This document shows positions 1 through 9,760 of a stretch of 64,000 nt of DNA, one piece after another. The stretch comes from Sorghum bicolor. Taxonomy: Eukaryota; Streptophyta; Magnoliopsida; Poales; Poaceae. Made by a program: the position numbers and the translations under genes. Numbering within the stretch: position 1 is the first letter of the stretch; each line of letters starts with the position of its first letter. The stretch is taken from positions 61,043,671-61,107,670 of the forward strand of contig NC_012879.2 in NCBI RefSeq assembly GCF_000003195.3, in the 5' to 3' direction. The notes beneath the pieces were generated by a model. It was not told the DNA's origin and ran no database searches. It worked only from the letters and a program-made list of their open reading frames with translations.

Positions 1-2196
1 AAAGGTTGTTTTCCATCAGCTAGTAGAAGGAACAAGGTTGGTTGAGCCATCACTTTGAGTATGCTTGATAGTTGATACACATAACACTATCGATCAACCT
101 AACATTACCAGCCAATTTACCATTTCTCGGCTTACACTTGTTTTAGTGTTCTGATCTGTAGTGGCACAACTAATTAATTAGGTGAAACAACCTTTGACTC
201 TTATATCTACAACATGTAGAAAGTGTGGCCTTTGTATGTCCTGTACGTTGGCAACAAATGGTAGTTACGTTTGTAGTACCTTTTTAGAACTTTGCAGTTT
301 TCTGTTGCGAAGACCAATACATCTTTCAGCATAGCAACACTGATAACAGTTCCTTTTGAATTTATATTTAATTCGAGTCATAATTTTCTTTGAATCAAAA
401 GTGTACCTGAAGATGCTGTGCACTGTGCAGATAGTCAACTGGACAACCATGTGTTGGTTGTGAATGGTAAATTGCAGCCGGCTACAGGTTGCTGCGAAGT
501 ATGAAAACTTATTGTATACTGAATAAAATATAATAACAGTATTTAGCATGAATTTAAGTCAACGGCTTGTACAAAATGATGTATGAAGTCTTCGTTGTCT
601 AGTTCTTTAGTTTTCATATCACTGACTCCATAATGAGCTTCAGCATCTTTTTTCAATAAAGAAGGAAAAAAAACTATTGATGTGGCTTATGATTAGGCAG
701 GAATGTGATGAATGGTTTGGTAGATTTGGAATGGCATAAGTTTGACAATGGTATGGCTGTGGCTGCATCTGCACCTAACTAGTGAAGAAATCTGCCGCTT
801 TCAGTTCTGGTGGAGATAGTGGCAGAGTACCACAATGTTATTCGATTGTGTAGAAGGCATATCATCCATTGGGGTTTAAGGCTGAAATTGCATGCATGCA
901 TGGATGCATGGGACCGTGTCAGAATCATATTCCCCTGAACTAGACTTGATGGTGGAGCCTAGATAGATATTATAGCATGATAAAGCAGTGTGATAGTATA
1001 ATAATTCCCACAAATTATGTAGTGTGCCAAGTTGTCAACCCAACCTTTATGGAAAGAAAAGGAAAGGAAAGAAGAGGAAATGGCTGCATCACTGGAGCAA
1101 AAGAAAGAAGGAAGGCACTTTTAGTCAGAAGCATGTATACTAATTTTATTACATGCACATAGTACTAGTTCATTATTGCATCTCATATAAGTTTAGTAAC
1201 AGCTAACAGGGCTTCATGCCTGTATCTGCAATTCTGCATGCATTATTAGTACAGGTAAGGAAGAGAACCTGTCTGTATATACAAAGGAATGAACCTCCCT
1301 TCCAGGAAGCTGCTCTTATGCATATCCCAATAACTAACTGCATAGACAGTGACATTTTTCTTTCTTCTTTCTTTCTTTTTGTCCCCTGGTTTTTCTACTA
1401 GAATCAACCGGGCAACCACTGATGTGTTGTTTGTTGGCAAGGGAAGGGAGTTGGCCATGCATGAACATGCAAGTGGAGGCAAATAAGTTTGACTGCAGGT
1501 AGGAAGAGTTGTGACTTGCGGGGAGGAATTAATCAAGTCAAAGTGAAGGCAGGCCGCGTGTTATATTTTGTGGTAAAGCTCCCAAGGCAAGAGCGAGTCT
1601 TCTGTCTGGGACAGTACAGCGGGCGGTGCATTATATTACCCTTTCATCTGTACAATACAATACTGTAATGTACACTTATTAATTGGTCAAAGATGGTGCC
1701 TAGCTTACCTAACCTGACTTACTTGTGGTCAGTCTGTTTTATTCTTTCCTCTATTTTCTTTTTCTTTGTGAAGTAAAGAGCCGGCAGGAGGTCAGCCCGG
1801 GCAGACGATATATAGTTATATACGTATGTATGTATGTATATATTCGCAACTAGTTTGTGACGAAATGAACTAAGGCCTTGTTTAGTTTTCTTGCTAAATT
1901 TTAGCCATTAGCTAAACTTCTAAACACATTGACTAAAAAAAAGCTAAAAATAATTTAGTCTCCACTAGTAATCTAAGAGTAGCTAAAATAATTTTAGCTA
2001 GCTAAAATTTAGCAAGAAAATCAAAGAGGGCCTCAATGTTTCTTTTAGCTAATTTGCGAGCGTCAGATTGATCCCTAGTTTCTTCTATTTTTTGATGCGC
2101 AGGATGATGAATTCATGGTGGTGAGGATAACGAGTTGATGATGTTGCCACTGGATTGGAATGTGAAGAGAGCGGGAGAGCTTGGAGATGCAGCACG
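1..2196. other. Intergenic, no gene seen
   Basis: No open frame here has coding character or splice-linked partners. The stretch is AT-rich with short simple tracts: a TGCATGCATGCATGGATGCATG palindromic run near 890-912, GGAAAGGAAAG purine runs near 1055-1075, and a GTATGTATGTATGTATATAT tract near 1825-1843. A small foldback element lies at 1873-2032 and is listed separately. The far left could hold the 3' untranslated end of a gene outside the window, but nothing shows it. Confidence 0.6.
1873..2032. mobile_element. Foldback MITE, GGCCTTGTTTAG-type ends
   Basis: The left end reads AAGGCCTTGTTTAGTTTTCT and continues TTGCTAAATTTTAG; the right end reads CTAAAATTTAGCAAGAAAAT and runs to GAGGGCCT. 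The two are imperfect inverted repeats of about 30 bp. The inside is full of TAGCTAAA/TTTAGCTA motifs, so the whole 160 bp can fold back. It has no coding capacity. It shares only the outermost bases with the main MITE family of this window. The class is inferred from structure. Confidence 0.65.
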
Positions 2197-2391
2197 AGGG
2201 CACTCATAATGCAGACTCTATTATAGAGTCTAAAATTATTTATTACCTCGAACAATGTAAATTTAAAGTCCAAATAAGACATGGAGTCTTATTTTTTCTA
2301 CCTCTTTCTTCAATCATCAACAAAATACCATAAATAATATATAATTAATTGTCTTAGACTTTGTGATAGAGTCTTTCATTGTGAGTGCCCT
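2197..2391. mobile_element. MITE with GGGCACTCAyAATG ends
   Basis: The left end GGGCACTCATAATGCAGACT and the right end (reverse complement GGGCACTCACAATGAAAGACT-like) are inverted repeats about 25 bp long that include the AGACTCTAT/ATAGAGTCT motif. The interior is AT-rich without any open frame. No clear target duplication is visible. It lies about 1 kb upstream of the LysM gene. Confidence 0.65.
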
Positions 2392-3346
2392 GATAGCATG
2401 TAAATGGAGTGCTAGAGTCTAGAAACTGATATGTGGGTTGGTTAGAACTCATTTGGATGAATCTAGATGATATATGGTGACAAATTTGATAACCTAAAAG
2501 AAAAAAACAAAATTTTGTTCATAGAAAAACTTTTAGAGTTCTAGAGCCTACTCGTTTATCTTATAAGCTGTATTTTTTTTTTCTACCAGCTAACAATATT
2601 TTTTTCGCACGACAAATCAGCGAATAGTTTTTTGAACCATGATTTTTGAACCTAGACTGGACATGGATGAGCTCGAGATAAGTTCGATTACCTGAAAAGA
2701 CAAAAACAAAATTTAAAAGTTTAAGAACTTAAAAATGATGGAACAAATTTAAGTAACGCTGGTATATTTTTACTTTTTTTGTGATTCTTTCTGGTATAGA
2801 TTTGTGGACCATTGAACGGAATCGTGCACTCAAGGAGTCAAGGTTGACCACGGCACAGCGTGGCGGCGAAAGCAGGAGGCGCGGTGGGGGTGGGGCCGGG
2901 CCGTCGGTGGAACAGTACCACGTGTTTATTACATGAACTCAGGAACCGCGTAATAATAAATTAAATTAAATACATAAAAATAATGTAAGAATATTGCGAA
3001 GAAAAGAAGAGAGAGAGAGAGAATGGGGAGCTTTTGCTTGGTTGCCTTCTTCCGAGGCTTGCTTTTCCTTAAAAAAAACTCCATTTCATCTCGGCAGTCG
3101 GCGGCAGGCAGAGGCGGGCTCCCCTCCAACACAAGAAAAGGCAGGCGCGCCTTTTCTCGTCTCCTCCTTCCACCGACGGCGACGCCTCACCTGCACTGCA
3201 CCCAACCTTCATTCTCCTCCCTCCTCCACGCGCGTCGATTTCCCAACTCCCAGAATCCCGCTTTGCTCTGCTCTGCTCTGCGCGCCGAGATCTGCCTGCC
3301 CACCACCCAGCGCCGCCCCGCGCTGACTTTTAGCTCGCGAGTCGCC
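2392..3346 (+). promoter_or_regulatory. Upstream region and 5' leader of LysM gene
   Basis: The AT-rich part to about 2800 shows no feature. A GC-rich block at 2860-2915 (GGTGGGGGTGGGGCCGGGCC) is followed by an AT-rich stretch and a GA microsatellite (AGAGAGAGAGAGA, about 3008-3021). The leader to the ATG at 3347 is pyrimidine-rich with CTCTGCTCTGCTCTG repeats near 3265-3280, as is common in grass 5' leaders. I see no convincing TATA box. An ATG at 3023 is in frame with the coding start (see findings). Confidence 0.45.
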
Positions 3347-5395
3347 ATGGGGATCTCTCACCCTCTCTCCGACGAGTACGACGCCCTCCGCGGCGCCGTC
3401 CTCTCGCCGCAGACGACGCCTCCCTCGTCGCCGCTCGCCCACCACCACCACCTCCTGGAGCACGAGGTTACTCGGATGGACACGCTCGCCGGCATCGCCA
3501 TCAAGTACGGCGTCGAGGTAGTATTCATCATTCAACCATCCACCAATTAGTCGCCTCCCCCTTTCTATTTTACTTTTTTTTTTCATGATGGCTTTGGTTG
3601 CTGGTGGTGTGGTGGTGGGTAAAAGCCTCTACACCCCGCCCGCGAGATGAAGGAGGTTTCATACTTTCATGTTGTTCGCCAAAATTCCTCATTTCTTGCT
3701 ACACGCAAAGGAAGAAAGAATCTCCATTCCTCTGCTTCGTCTTCGTCTACTGACAGGATCCAAAGACACTTTACCATGTTTGTAATGCTCATAGCTGACC
3801 TTCAGAGAGTGATGAATGATCTTCGCGTCATCTGTTTTACTTCTTATAAAGCCGCAGTAAACGTACGTTGACGCCTATTATATTACGTCAACAACTGGTA
3901 TTAACAGCGACACCAAGGGCCAGCCATTTACCTTTTATATAGATTGTTTTATTTGCAGCTTCGTTACTTCGCTTCTAAAATCCTGGTTTTTTCCGTACAC
4001 TACACGTCTCCTTTTGTGAATTTAACATTATTATGAGCCTTTGAGTTGCTGTCTTAACGATCTAATTCTTTTATTATGTACATGTAGATATCTGACATTA
4101 AGAGGGCAAACAGTTTAGTCACTGACAGCCAGATGTTTGCACACAAAACGTTGCTCATACCTCTACCAGGAATGCCCATGCCATCCTCTGTGAAGCTGAA
4201 TGGTTCTGATCAAAAAACGAAAAGGTACATCTCCCCTCACGAATGTTTTATAAGAGTAACCATTCCCAGAATGTCTTAATTTAACTTTTGTTAATTTTGA
4301 AAATTAGTCGCAGAGAAACGCATGATGTTTTTTTTCCCTCTTTCCTTAAAACTCAGTGTTGACACTCAGCTGTCTATTACCATATTCCGTAAGACTCAGT
4401 CATTTACCTAACCTACCTACTCAAAATGGCTGTCATGCTTACGGTTTTATCTGCCATTGCTTAGGCTCCACTGACATTTTGTCAGTAGATGAAACATACA
4501 CACGTTAAATCCTCTACAAAGAACAAAAAAACATACATGTGAAAATCTTTATGGTGACATCTTTATGATATTTTTCAGTTCACAACTGATACACTTGTGC
4601 TTTTTAGCTTTGCCGAATTATATTAGTGGGGTAAAGAAAAAAGTTGTGCATTTTGAACTTAACTTTTGTGGTTTCTGCAGAGCATGGGCACCAAACCATC
4701 GGCAGAACAGAGATGCTCTTGATTCACTAGATTCATCCAAGTCTGGTCAGCAGGGGGCGTCACCTGCAATGAGTACCCTGCAGAGATACTATGGCCTAAC
4801 ATCTGAGAAAGGAAATACCATGAATCTCAGCACTGAAATGTCTGTGTACCATAAGGGCGGCTTGCAGAGTAACCTCAGCGAAACATTGCTCAATCCTTCT
4901 GCAGCTCCAGGCACGAATGATACCGACAGAAGCTGCGATTTTGAAGCACCAGCTAGTACTGGCTTTTCAGCAACAAACATTGCCAACGGGACCAAGGGTG
5001 GCATGGCAGCCAAACCAAAGCAAGACGGTTCGGTGCGGCGGCGACAGAAAGTGGAAGCGGAGCCTAACACAACGAACACCCATGATGATTTTTTAGCAGA
5101 TCCAATTAAGGCGATCAAGAGTCTGTTGCCACGGCCAGTTTCCAGCATCCGTCTAAACATGGATACAGGCAGCCCAGATTCCAGCCAGAAGACCAGCATG
5201 TCGTTCCTTAATGGGTTAAAATCTGTGACTGTGAGGAAGTCGCCGAGCGCACCAAGCTTTGTAGATGCGGAGAATGGAGTCTCAATGTGGTCGAGTTCAA
5301 AGTGGACCTTCAACCATGACTCCTTCACCCGACCGTTGCTTGATGGCCTGCCCAAACCAGTGTCAGCTCGGAGGACCAAAACTGCATTGGACTGA
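3347..5395 (+). CDS. LysM domain-containing protein
   Basis: Three exons, 3347-3517, 4088-4224 and 4681-5395, keep phase and give 340 residues. One LysM domain covers about residues 39-83 and is split by intron 1: HEVTRMDTLAGIAIKYGVE joins ISDIKRANSLVTDSQMF, ending in LLIPLPG, the usual LysM pattern of G/D-T-L, I-A-x-x-Y-x-V, I/L-x-x-N and L-x-I-P. There is no signal peptide before the domain and no membrane segment, so this belongs to the plant group of intracellular single-LysM proteins and not to the LysM receptor kinases. The C-terminal 250 residues are Ser/Thr-rich and low in order, with a basic patch RRRQK near the middle. Binding of a chitin- or peptidoglycan-like sugar is a family property; the actual ligand is unknown. 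The start chosen is the ATG in good context closest to the domain. Confidence 0.85.
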
Positions 5396-7549
5396 ACTGA
5401 ATGGAAGTCAGTACTACGTACAGGTTTGGGTACCATGGTTGCTACACTGATCCAGCTTTGATGAATGGTGAACCGTGCTGTGATTAGTGGATAATGGGTG
5501 GCAACGAAAGAGGTGATTTGGCAGACCATTTCTGCTGTGTCAGTGCGATGGTTACACTGCAGATTACGGTGTAAAAGTGTGCAGTGCAGCACATTACTCA
5601 ACCGTCAGTGCCAGGGAAGCGACGGCTACAGTATATGATCCATCCATCATTTTTTTTCCTTTTTGATTTGCCTTGCTCGTCTGTAGCTCTGGTGTTAGCA
5701 CAATCGATTGACTTGTACTCCTACAAAAGAGTTGGTACGCAGCAATACCATGGAGCCTAGCTAGATGTATTGTATACATTTCGTCAAAAAAAAGATGTAT
5801 TGTATACAGCATGTATGCATGTGTTGATGGAATGAATCGTATCCCATCCCAGGCAGAGCTACACATTGATACATACTGAACCCTCTGATCTATACCTTGT
5901 AAAGGTTCTAAAGTTTCTTTCACATACAAGATATTTTTGCTTTTCATTTTCATCAGTACGTCTGCTGTGTGATGGAGTGGATTTGCTTTGGGTTAATTAG
6001 TCTCTGAATCAAATTAATTATTTTTCTCTGATTTTCGTTGTTATTAATTGTACCATATATATGCCATGTCTGGTGAATGTGGACTTATATATGGGCGCAC
6101 GGTGCAGTGTACTGCGCTAGCAATAGATTGATGATAGCATGGTGCTGATCTGATTGCAACAGTCGACTCTACCTGGTCATCGATGTATTCTCTCTCTATA
6201 TATTTGTTCATTCACACTGCCGAATATCTCTTCTCTCCATATATATTGAAACATTTATATGAACTGGAAATATTGTGTTTTTTGGTTCCACGAATGATAA
6301 AATGTGACAAGTACACGGACTTATGGTCAAGCAAACAACACTTTAAGGTTCATCTCTTTAGATTCAGTTGCACCTCTGGTTGTATTTCAGTATTAGCTCA
6401 TCTAGAGCATCTACAAAGGCATCATAGAAGAAGATGATAAAGAATCTAAATAGAATATTGTATTATTTTTATGAATTTAAAGCGTAATTTGGAGATTTAT
6501 TATCTCAAATTTTAATATATTTTTTTGTTTTCCCTTAAAAAAGAAGCACAACAGAGTCATGACCACAGATAATAAATATGAAAGCACACATGTTTTTTAG
6601 GTTGTTAGTGCTACCGGGCCGTGCAATGCGATCGGGGACGGCGATGTCAGGCACAGATATATACAACATACATATGATACGATGTCACGTATTACGTCAC
6701 GTGCAGGTATGTATGTAGCCGCCCCCACAAGGCAGTAATAAAAGCAAAACGCGGCAAATTCAACTGGCCGGCGCCGCCGCGTCGCTCCCCCATTTAATTT
6801 CGCGTCCGTATATACGTATACCAAACTTGTTCAGTCGCCCCCTTCATTTTCTCAGGATTCATACAAACATACCGCAGACTTACTAAAAAAACACTTTTAA
6901 TTCACTGCTCTATACGTAATTATTCCCATTAATAAGGCTAATAATACAGCTGAAGATTGGCTGTAAGATCTTTTTATAGCCATTTCGTAGCCCACTCATA
7001 TAGTGGTTAGATCATCACTATTAATACATGACCTATTTGTCTCTTTACAAACTTTCTTGGAGCTTATAGCTCGCTTTTACTTCCTCTTCTCTTCTCTGTC
7101 CTCCACCTCATCGTTTAGCTGACTTACAACGTACTATAATACTTATTCTAATAATCACTTTCCACATCCAATCCGCACATCCATACGAGAATTGGAGAAT
7201 AATAAAGCTCTACCAAATAGCTCGTATGATTTTCACCGGCCGTGACCACTAAGACTCAAATGTTTACCGTCTATCGTTGAGCTTCCAAACAAATATAGAA
7301 TATAGAATTTCTGCTTAATCACCACAAGTTCATGTAGTACAAATTTACTTTGTTCAATCACCGAGGCCTACTAGCTAATAAGGGTGTGATTGGTAGTACT
7401 TGTGTTGAGTACTCTTTTTTTCTGGCGAGCAAGAAAGTAGACAATTCTAGCTAGCTAGCTGTGTTGGTTCTTGTGCTTTGCTTGTCTCAATTTCTATGCT
7501 GACAAGGAAAACCTAGCTGCCTTGGGGAGCTAAAATGGTTCGTAGGATA

Positions 7550-7760
7550 GGACCGAGCAAATCTTTGAAGCATGCCCTAAGACCTGAGGGTTTTATAACA
7601 TAGTTTCCAACATATTCATATTTTGAAAACATCGCAAAAGAGTTTCATGAGGATGAAACTCTCTCTACTTTTATAAAACTTTTATCATCTCTCTCTTTAT
7701 TAATATAGTGTCACATCAGCATATTTAATATGCACGAAACTCTAAAAGTAAGGTAAATAA
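7550..7760. mobile_element. MITE, same family as copy at 29990
   Basis: This stretch shares the order GTTTCATGAGGATGAAACTCTC, then CACATCAGCATATTTAATATGCA, then GAAACTCT with the better preserved copy at 29990-30203, which has a TTA target duplication. The outer ends here are decayed, so the limits are approximate. No coding capacity. Confidence 0.55.
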
Positions 7761-7761
7761 T

Positions 7762-8003
7762 AGAGCCAAGTGCTTGGCTATAAGCCAAGTGATTAGATAC
7801 AATAAGTTGTCTCATACTTGTCTCTAAAATATCTTCTCTTTCCTATTCCTTCTCACATCACTTGCTATTTGGACTCACTACTACCTATGCATTCATGCCC
7901 AGCTTGGTGCTTACATAAGAGTCAAGCTATCATCTCTCTCCTCTCATCTCTCCTCCATATCAGCATTAGCTTGGCTATAAGTCTATTACTGTACCTGCTC
8001 TAA
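7762..8003. mobile_element. MITE-like repeat with GGCTATAAG motifs
   Basis: The left side has TAGAGCCAAGTGCTTGGCTA followed by TAAGCCAAG, and the right side has AGCTTGGCTATAAGTCTATT and ends in TACCTGCTCTA. The partial inverted match and the pyrimidine-rich centre resemble a widespread grass MITE with GAGCAGGTACAATAG-type ends. No reading frame of interest. Limits and family are approximate. Confidence 0.5.
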
Positions 8004-8516
8004 TGAAATTTCTATTGAGACTGACCTAAGTCTACAACCAGATTGGTTGAGTGTATCTAGAGTTTTTGGCACGTTGTGTGTTGTTGTCACCAGATATGGT
8101 AGCTATGTTTGGTACATACATATCACATGTTATATGTGTAGATAGATATTTTATGTATAAGATGGTAACCAGTTAACCACCTGAACCGAAGACGACTCTG
8201 AAAGAAGATACTACAGATTAATTAATAATAACCACACACACATATGACACATACGTAGTAGGAAATTAGGCCGGCGTACTCCGATCCTCCTCATGACGGG
8301 GATGTTGAAGTAGTACGTGTGGTGTGCAATGACAACACATGGCACCTGACAGTTGACAGACACCAATAATCGGTCACGGCAGCATGCATGCCGTGCCCAC
8401 GAAACGAAACAGCGCGACACGACATCCCTGAGAGAAGTTTCTCCAGAAGTTTCCTTCTTGCCTTTCCTCTTTCCTGTACTGTATTCTTCTTCTCTACTAC
8501 TGTAGAGTATAAATAA

Positions 8517-8758
8517 GGCCTTGTTTAGTTCCGAAAAATTTTGGGAAATCGACACTGTAGCACTTTCGTTTGTATTTGACAATATTATCTAATCATGGAC
8601 TAACTAGACTTAAAAGATTCGTCTCGTCAATTTCGACCAAACTGTACAATTAGTTTTTATTTTTGTTTATATTTAATATTCCATGCATGTGTCTAAAGAT
8701 TCGATGTGACGGGGAATGTGAAAAATTTTGCAAATTTTTCAGAGAAGTAAACAAGGCC
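8517..8758. mobile_element. GGCCTTGTTTAGTT-family MITE, copy 1
   Basis: Left end GGCCTTGTTTAGTTCCGAAA, right end AGTAAACAAGGCC. Internal landmarks common to the family are present: ACTGTAGCACTTTCGTTTGT, TGGACTAACTAG, AAAAGATTCGTCTCGTC, ATTAGTTTTTATTTT, and GATTCGATGTGACGGGGAAT. About 240 bp, no coding capacity. It ends some 140 bp upstream of a GC-rich ATG-containing stretch at 8901. Confidence 0.85.
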
Positions 8759-8900
8759 TTAAAGGGGTTCCGGCCGGCCGCTAGATTAAGATTCGTAGCA
8801 GAGGCAGGCAGACACAGACAGACATCATCCAGTGTTGACAGTGCTGTGCAATTCAACAGGGAAGGGGAAGAAGGGAGGGAGCAGCCGGATCGCAAGGGCC

Positions 8901-9146
8901 ATGGCCGCCGCTAGGATCGCCGCCTCCTCCCGCGCCGCCGGAGACGCTGGACGTGGTGCGCCGGCAGCGCCAGCTCCTGCGCCGCGCTCTGCCTCGACCC
9001 CATCGCCGAGGAGACCGACGGCGGCGTCGACACTACTGACGTCCCCTCCCCTCCCCTCCCCTCCTTGGGCCCGCGGATCGAGTCACCTCCGCACTGCCTC
9101 AACTGATGAACCCCTCAAGTCAAGATCAAGACCTTTAGACGTTTAA
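8901..9146 (+). pseudogene. GC-rich short ORF or gene fragment, unrecognised
   Basis: From the ATG at 8901 one frame stays open for 81 residues but is low in complexity (Ala, Pro, Ser, Arg). A neighbouring frame contains PETLDVVRRQRQLLRRAL, which looks more like real protein, and a third frame continues with CLDPIAEETDGG and ends at a stop near 9104. The switch between frames suggests a frameshifted fragment of a gene. I do not recognise the family. It could also be a non-coding CpG-rich stretch. Confidence 0.3.
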
Positions 9147-9760
9147 TTAAGTACGAGATCTATATATCTTGTTGAATGTACGTACACTAGTAGTAGTATC
9201 TCGGAAAAATAGCTAAGCTAGCTAGCTGAAAACGACGACAACCTCCTTTTGGTACAACAAGATGCAAAGGAAGAGTTTGCCTCTTTGTAAACTCTTCTAT
9301 TACTACAAGTATTATAACTATTGGTCTTGTTCATCATCTTGTAAGTGTTCATCATTACCAAGCTACTCTACTACTACTACTACTACAGTACGTAGTATAG
9401 GCATGTTCAGTTAATTGGCTCCTTCTGTAGTGTACGCATGTTCAGTTAATTGCCTTTCTTCTTCCACCAGACGAGACTCTCGCTACCCGTAAAACACTCG
9501 TCAGAGTCAGAGATGGAGATGAGGATGCCGTTCCGTTTTTACAGCGTCGAAGGCGGGTTAGCCGCTTTCCGTGGCCGTGCCGTCCTGTTCGTCTCGCTTC
9601 GCTTCGCTCGTCCCAGTCCCAGCCCCAGCCCCGAATCCAACCAACTGTTGCTCCGACCTCGGCTCCGATCTCCTCCTCATCATCAGTCTCCCCAATCAGG
9701 GAATCCCCAGCTCAAACTCAACTTCTAACCCCGCCCAAAACCCTACACCGGAGGGGACGG
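9147..9760 (+). promoter_or_regulatory. Upstream region and leader of RHL1-like gene
   Basis: No gene. A CTACTACTACTACTACTACTAC run lies near 9365-9388. The motif GCATGTTCAGTTAATTG occurs twice (9402 and 9437). The last 200 bases before the ATG at 9761 are C- and T-rich (CCCAGTCCCAGCCCCAGCCC near 9612). An ATG at 9512 opens a 72-codon frame that stops at 9728 before the true start, so if transcription starts upstream of it this would be a uORF. Confidence 0.4.

Larger units (their letters stand above)
5396..8516. other. Intergenic with MITE remnants, no gene
   Basis: The first few hundred bases are likely the 3' untranslated end of the LysM gene. A duplicated GATGTATTGTATACA motif occurs near 5765 and 5797. 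Beyond this I see AT-rich DNA with no coding frame. Two better defined repeats at 7550-7760 and 7762-8003 are listed separately. A weaker inverted pair (GGCTAATAATACAGCTG near 6935 and the complement of AGTACGTTGTAAGTCAGC near 7120) suggests another decayed MITE at about 6933-7150. Confidence 0.5.

Noticed and set aside
3209..3586. 125-codon minus-strand frame over the LysM first exon
   Set aside because: It is the antisense of a GC-rich coding exon; composition alone keeps it open.
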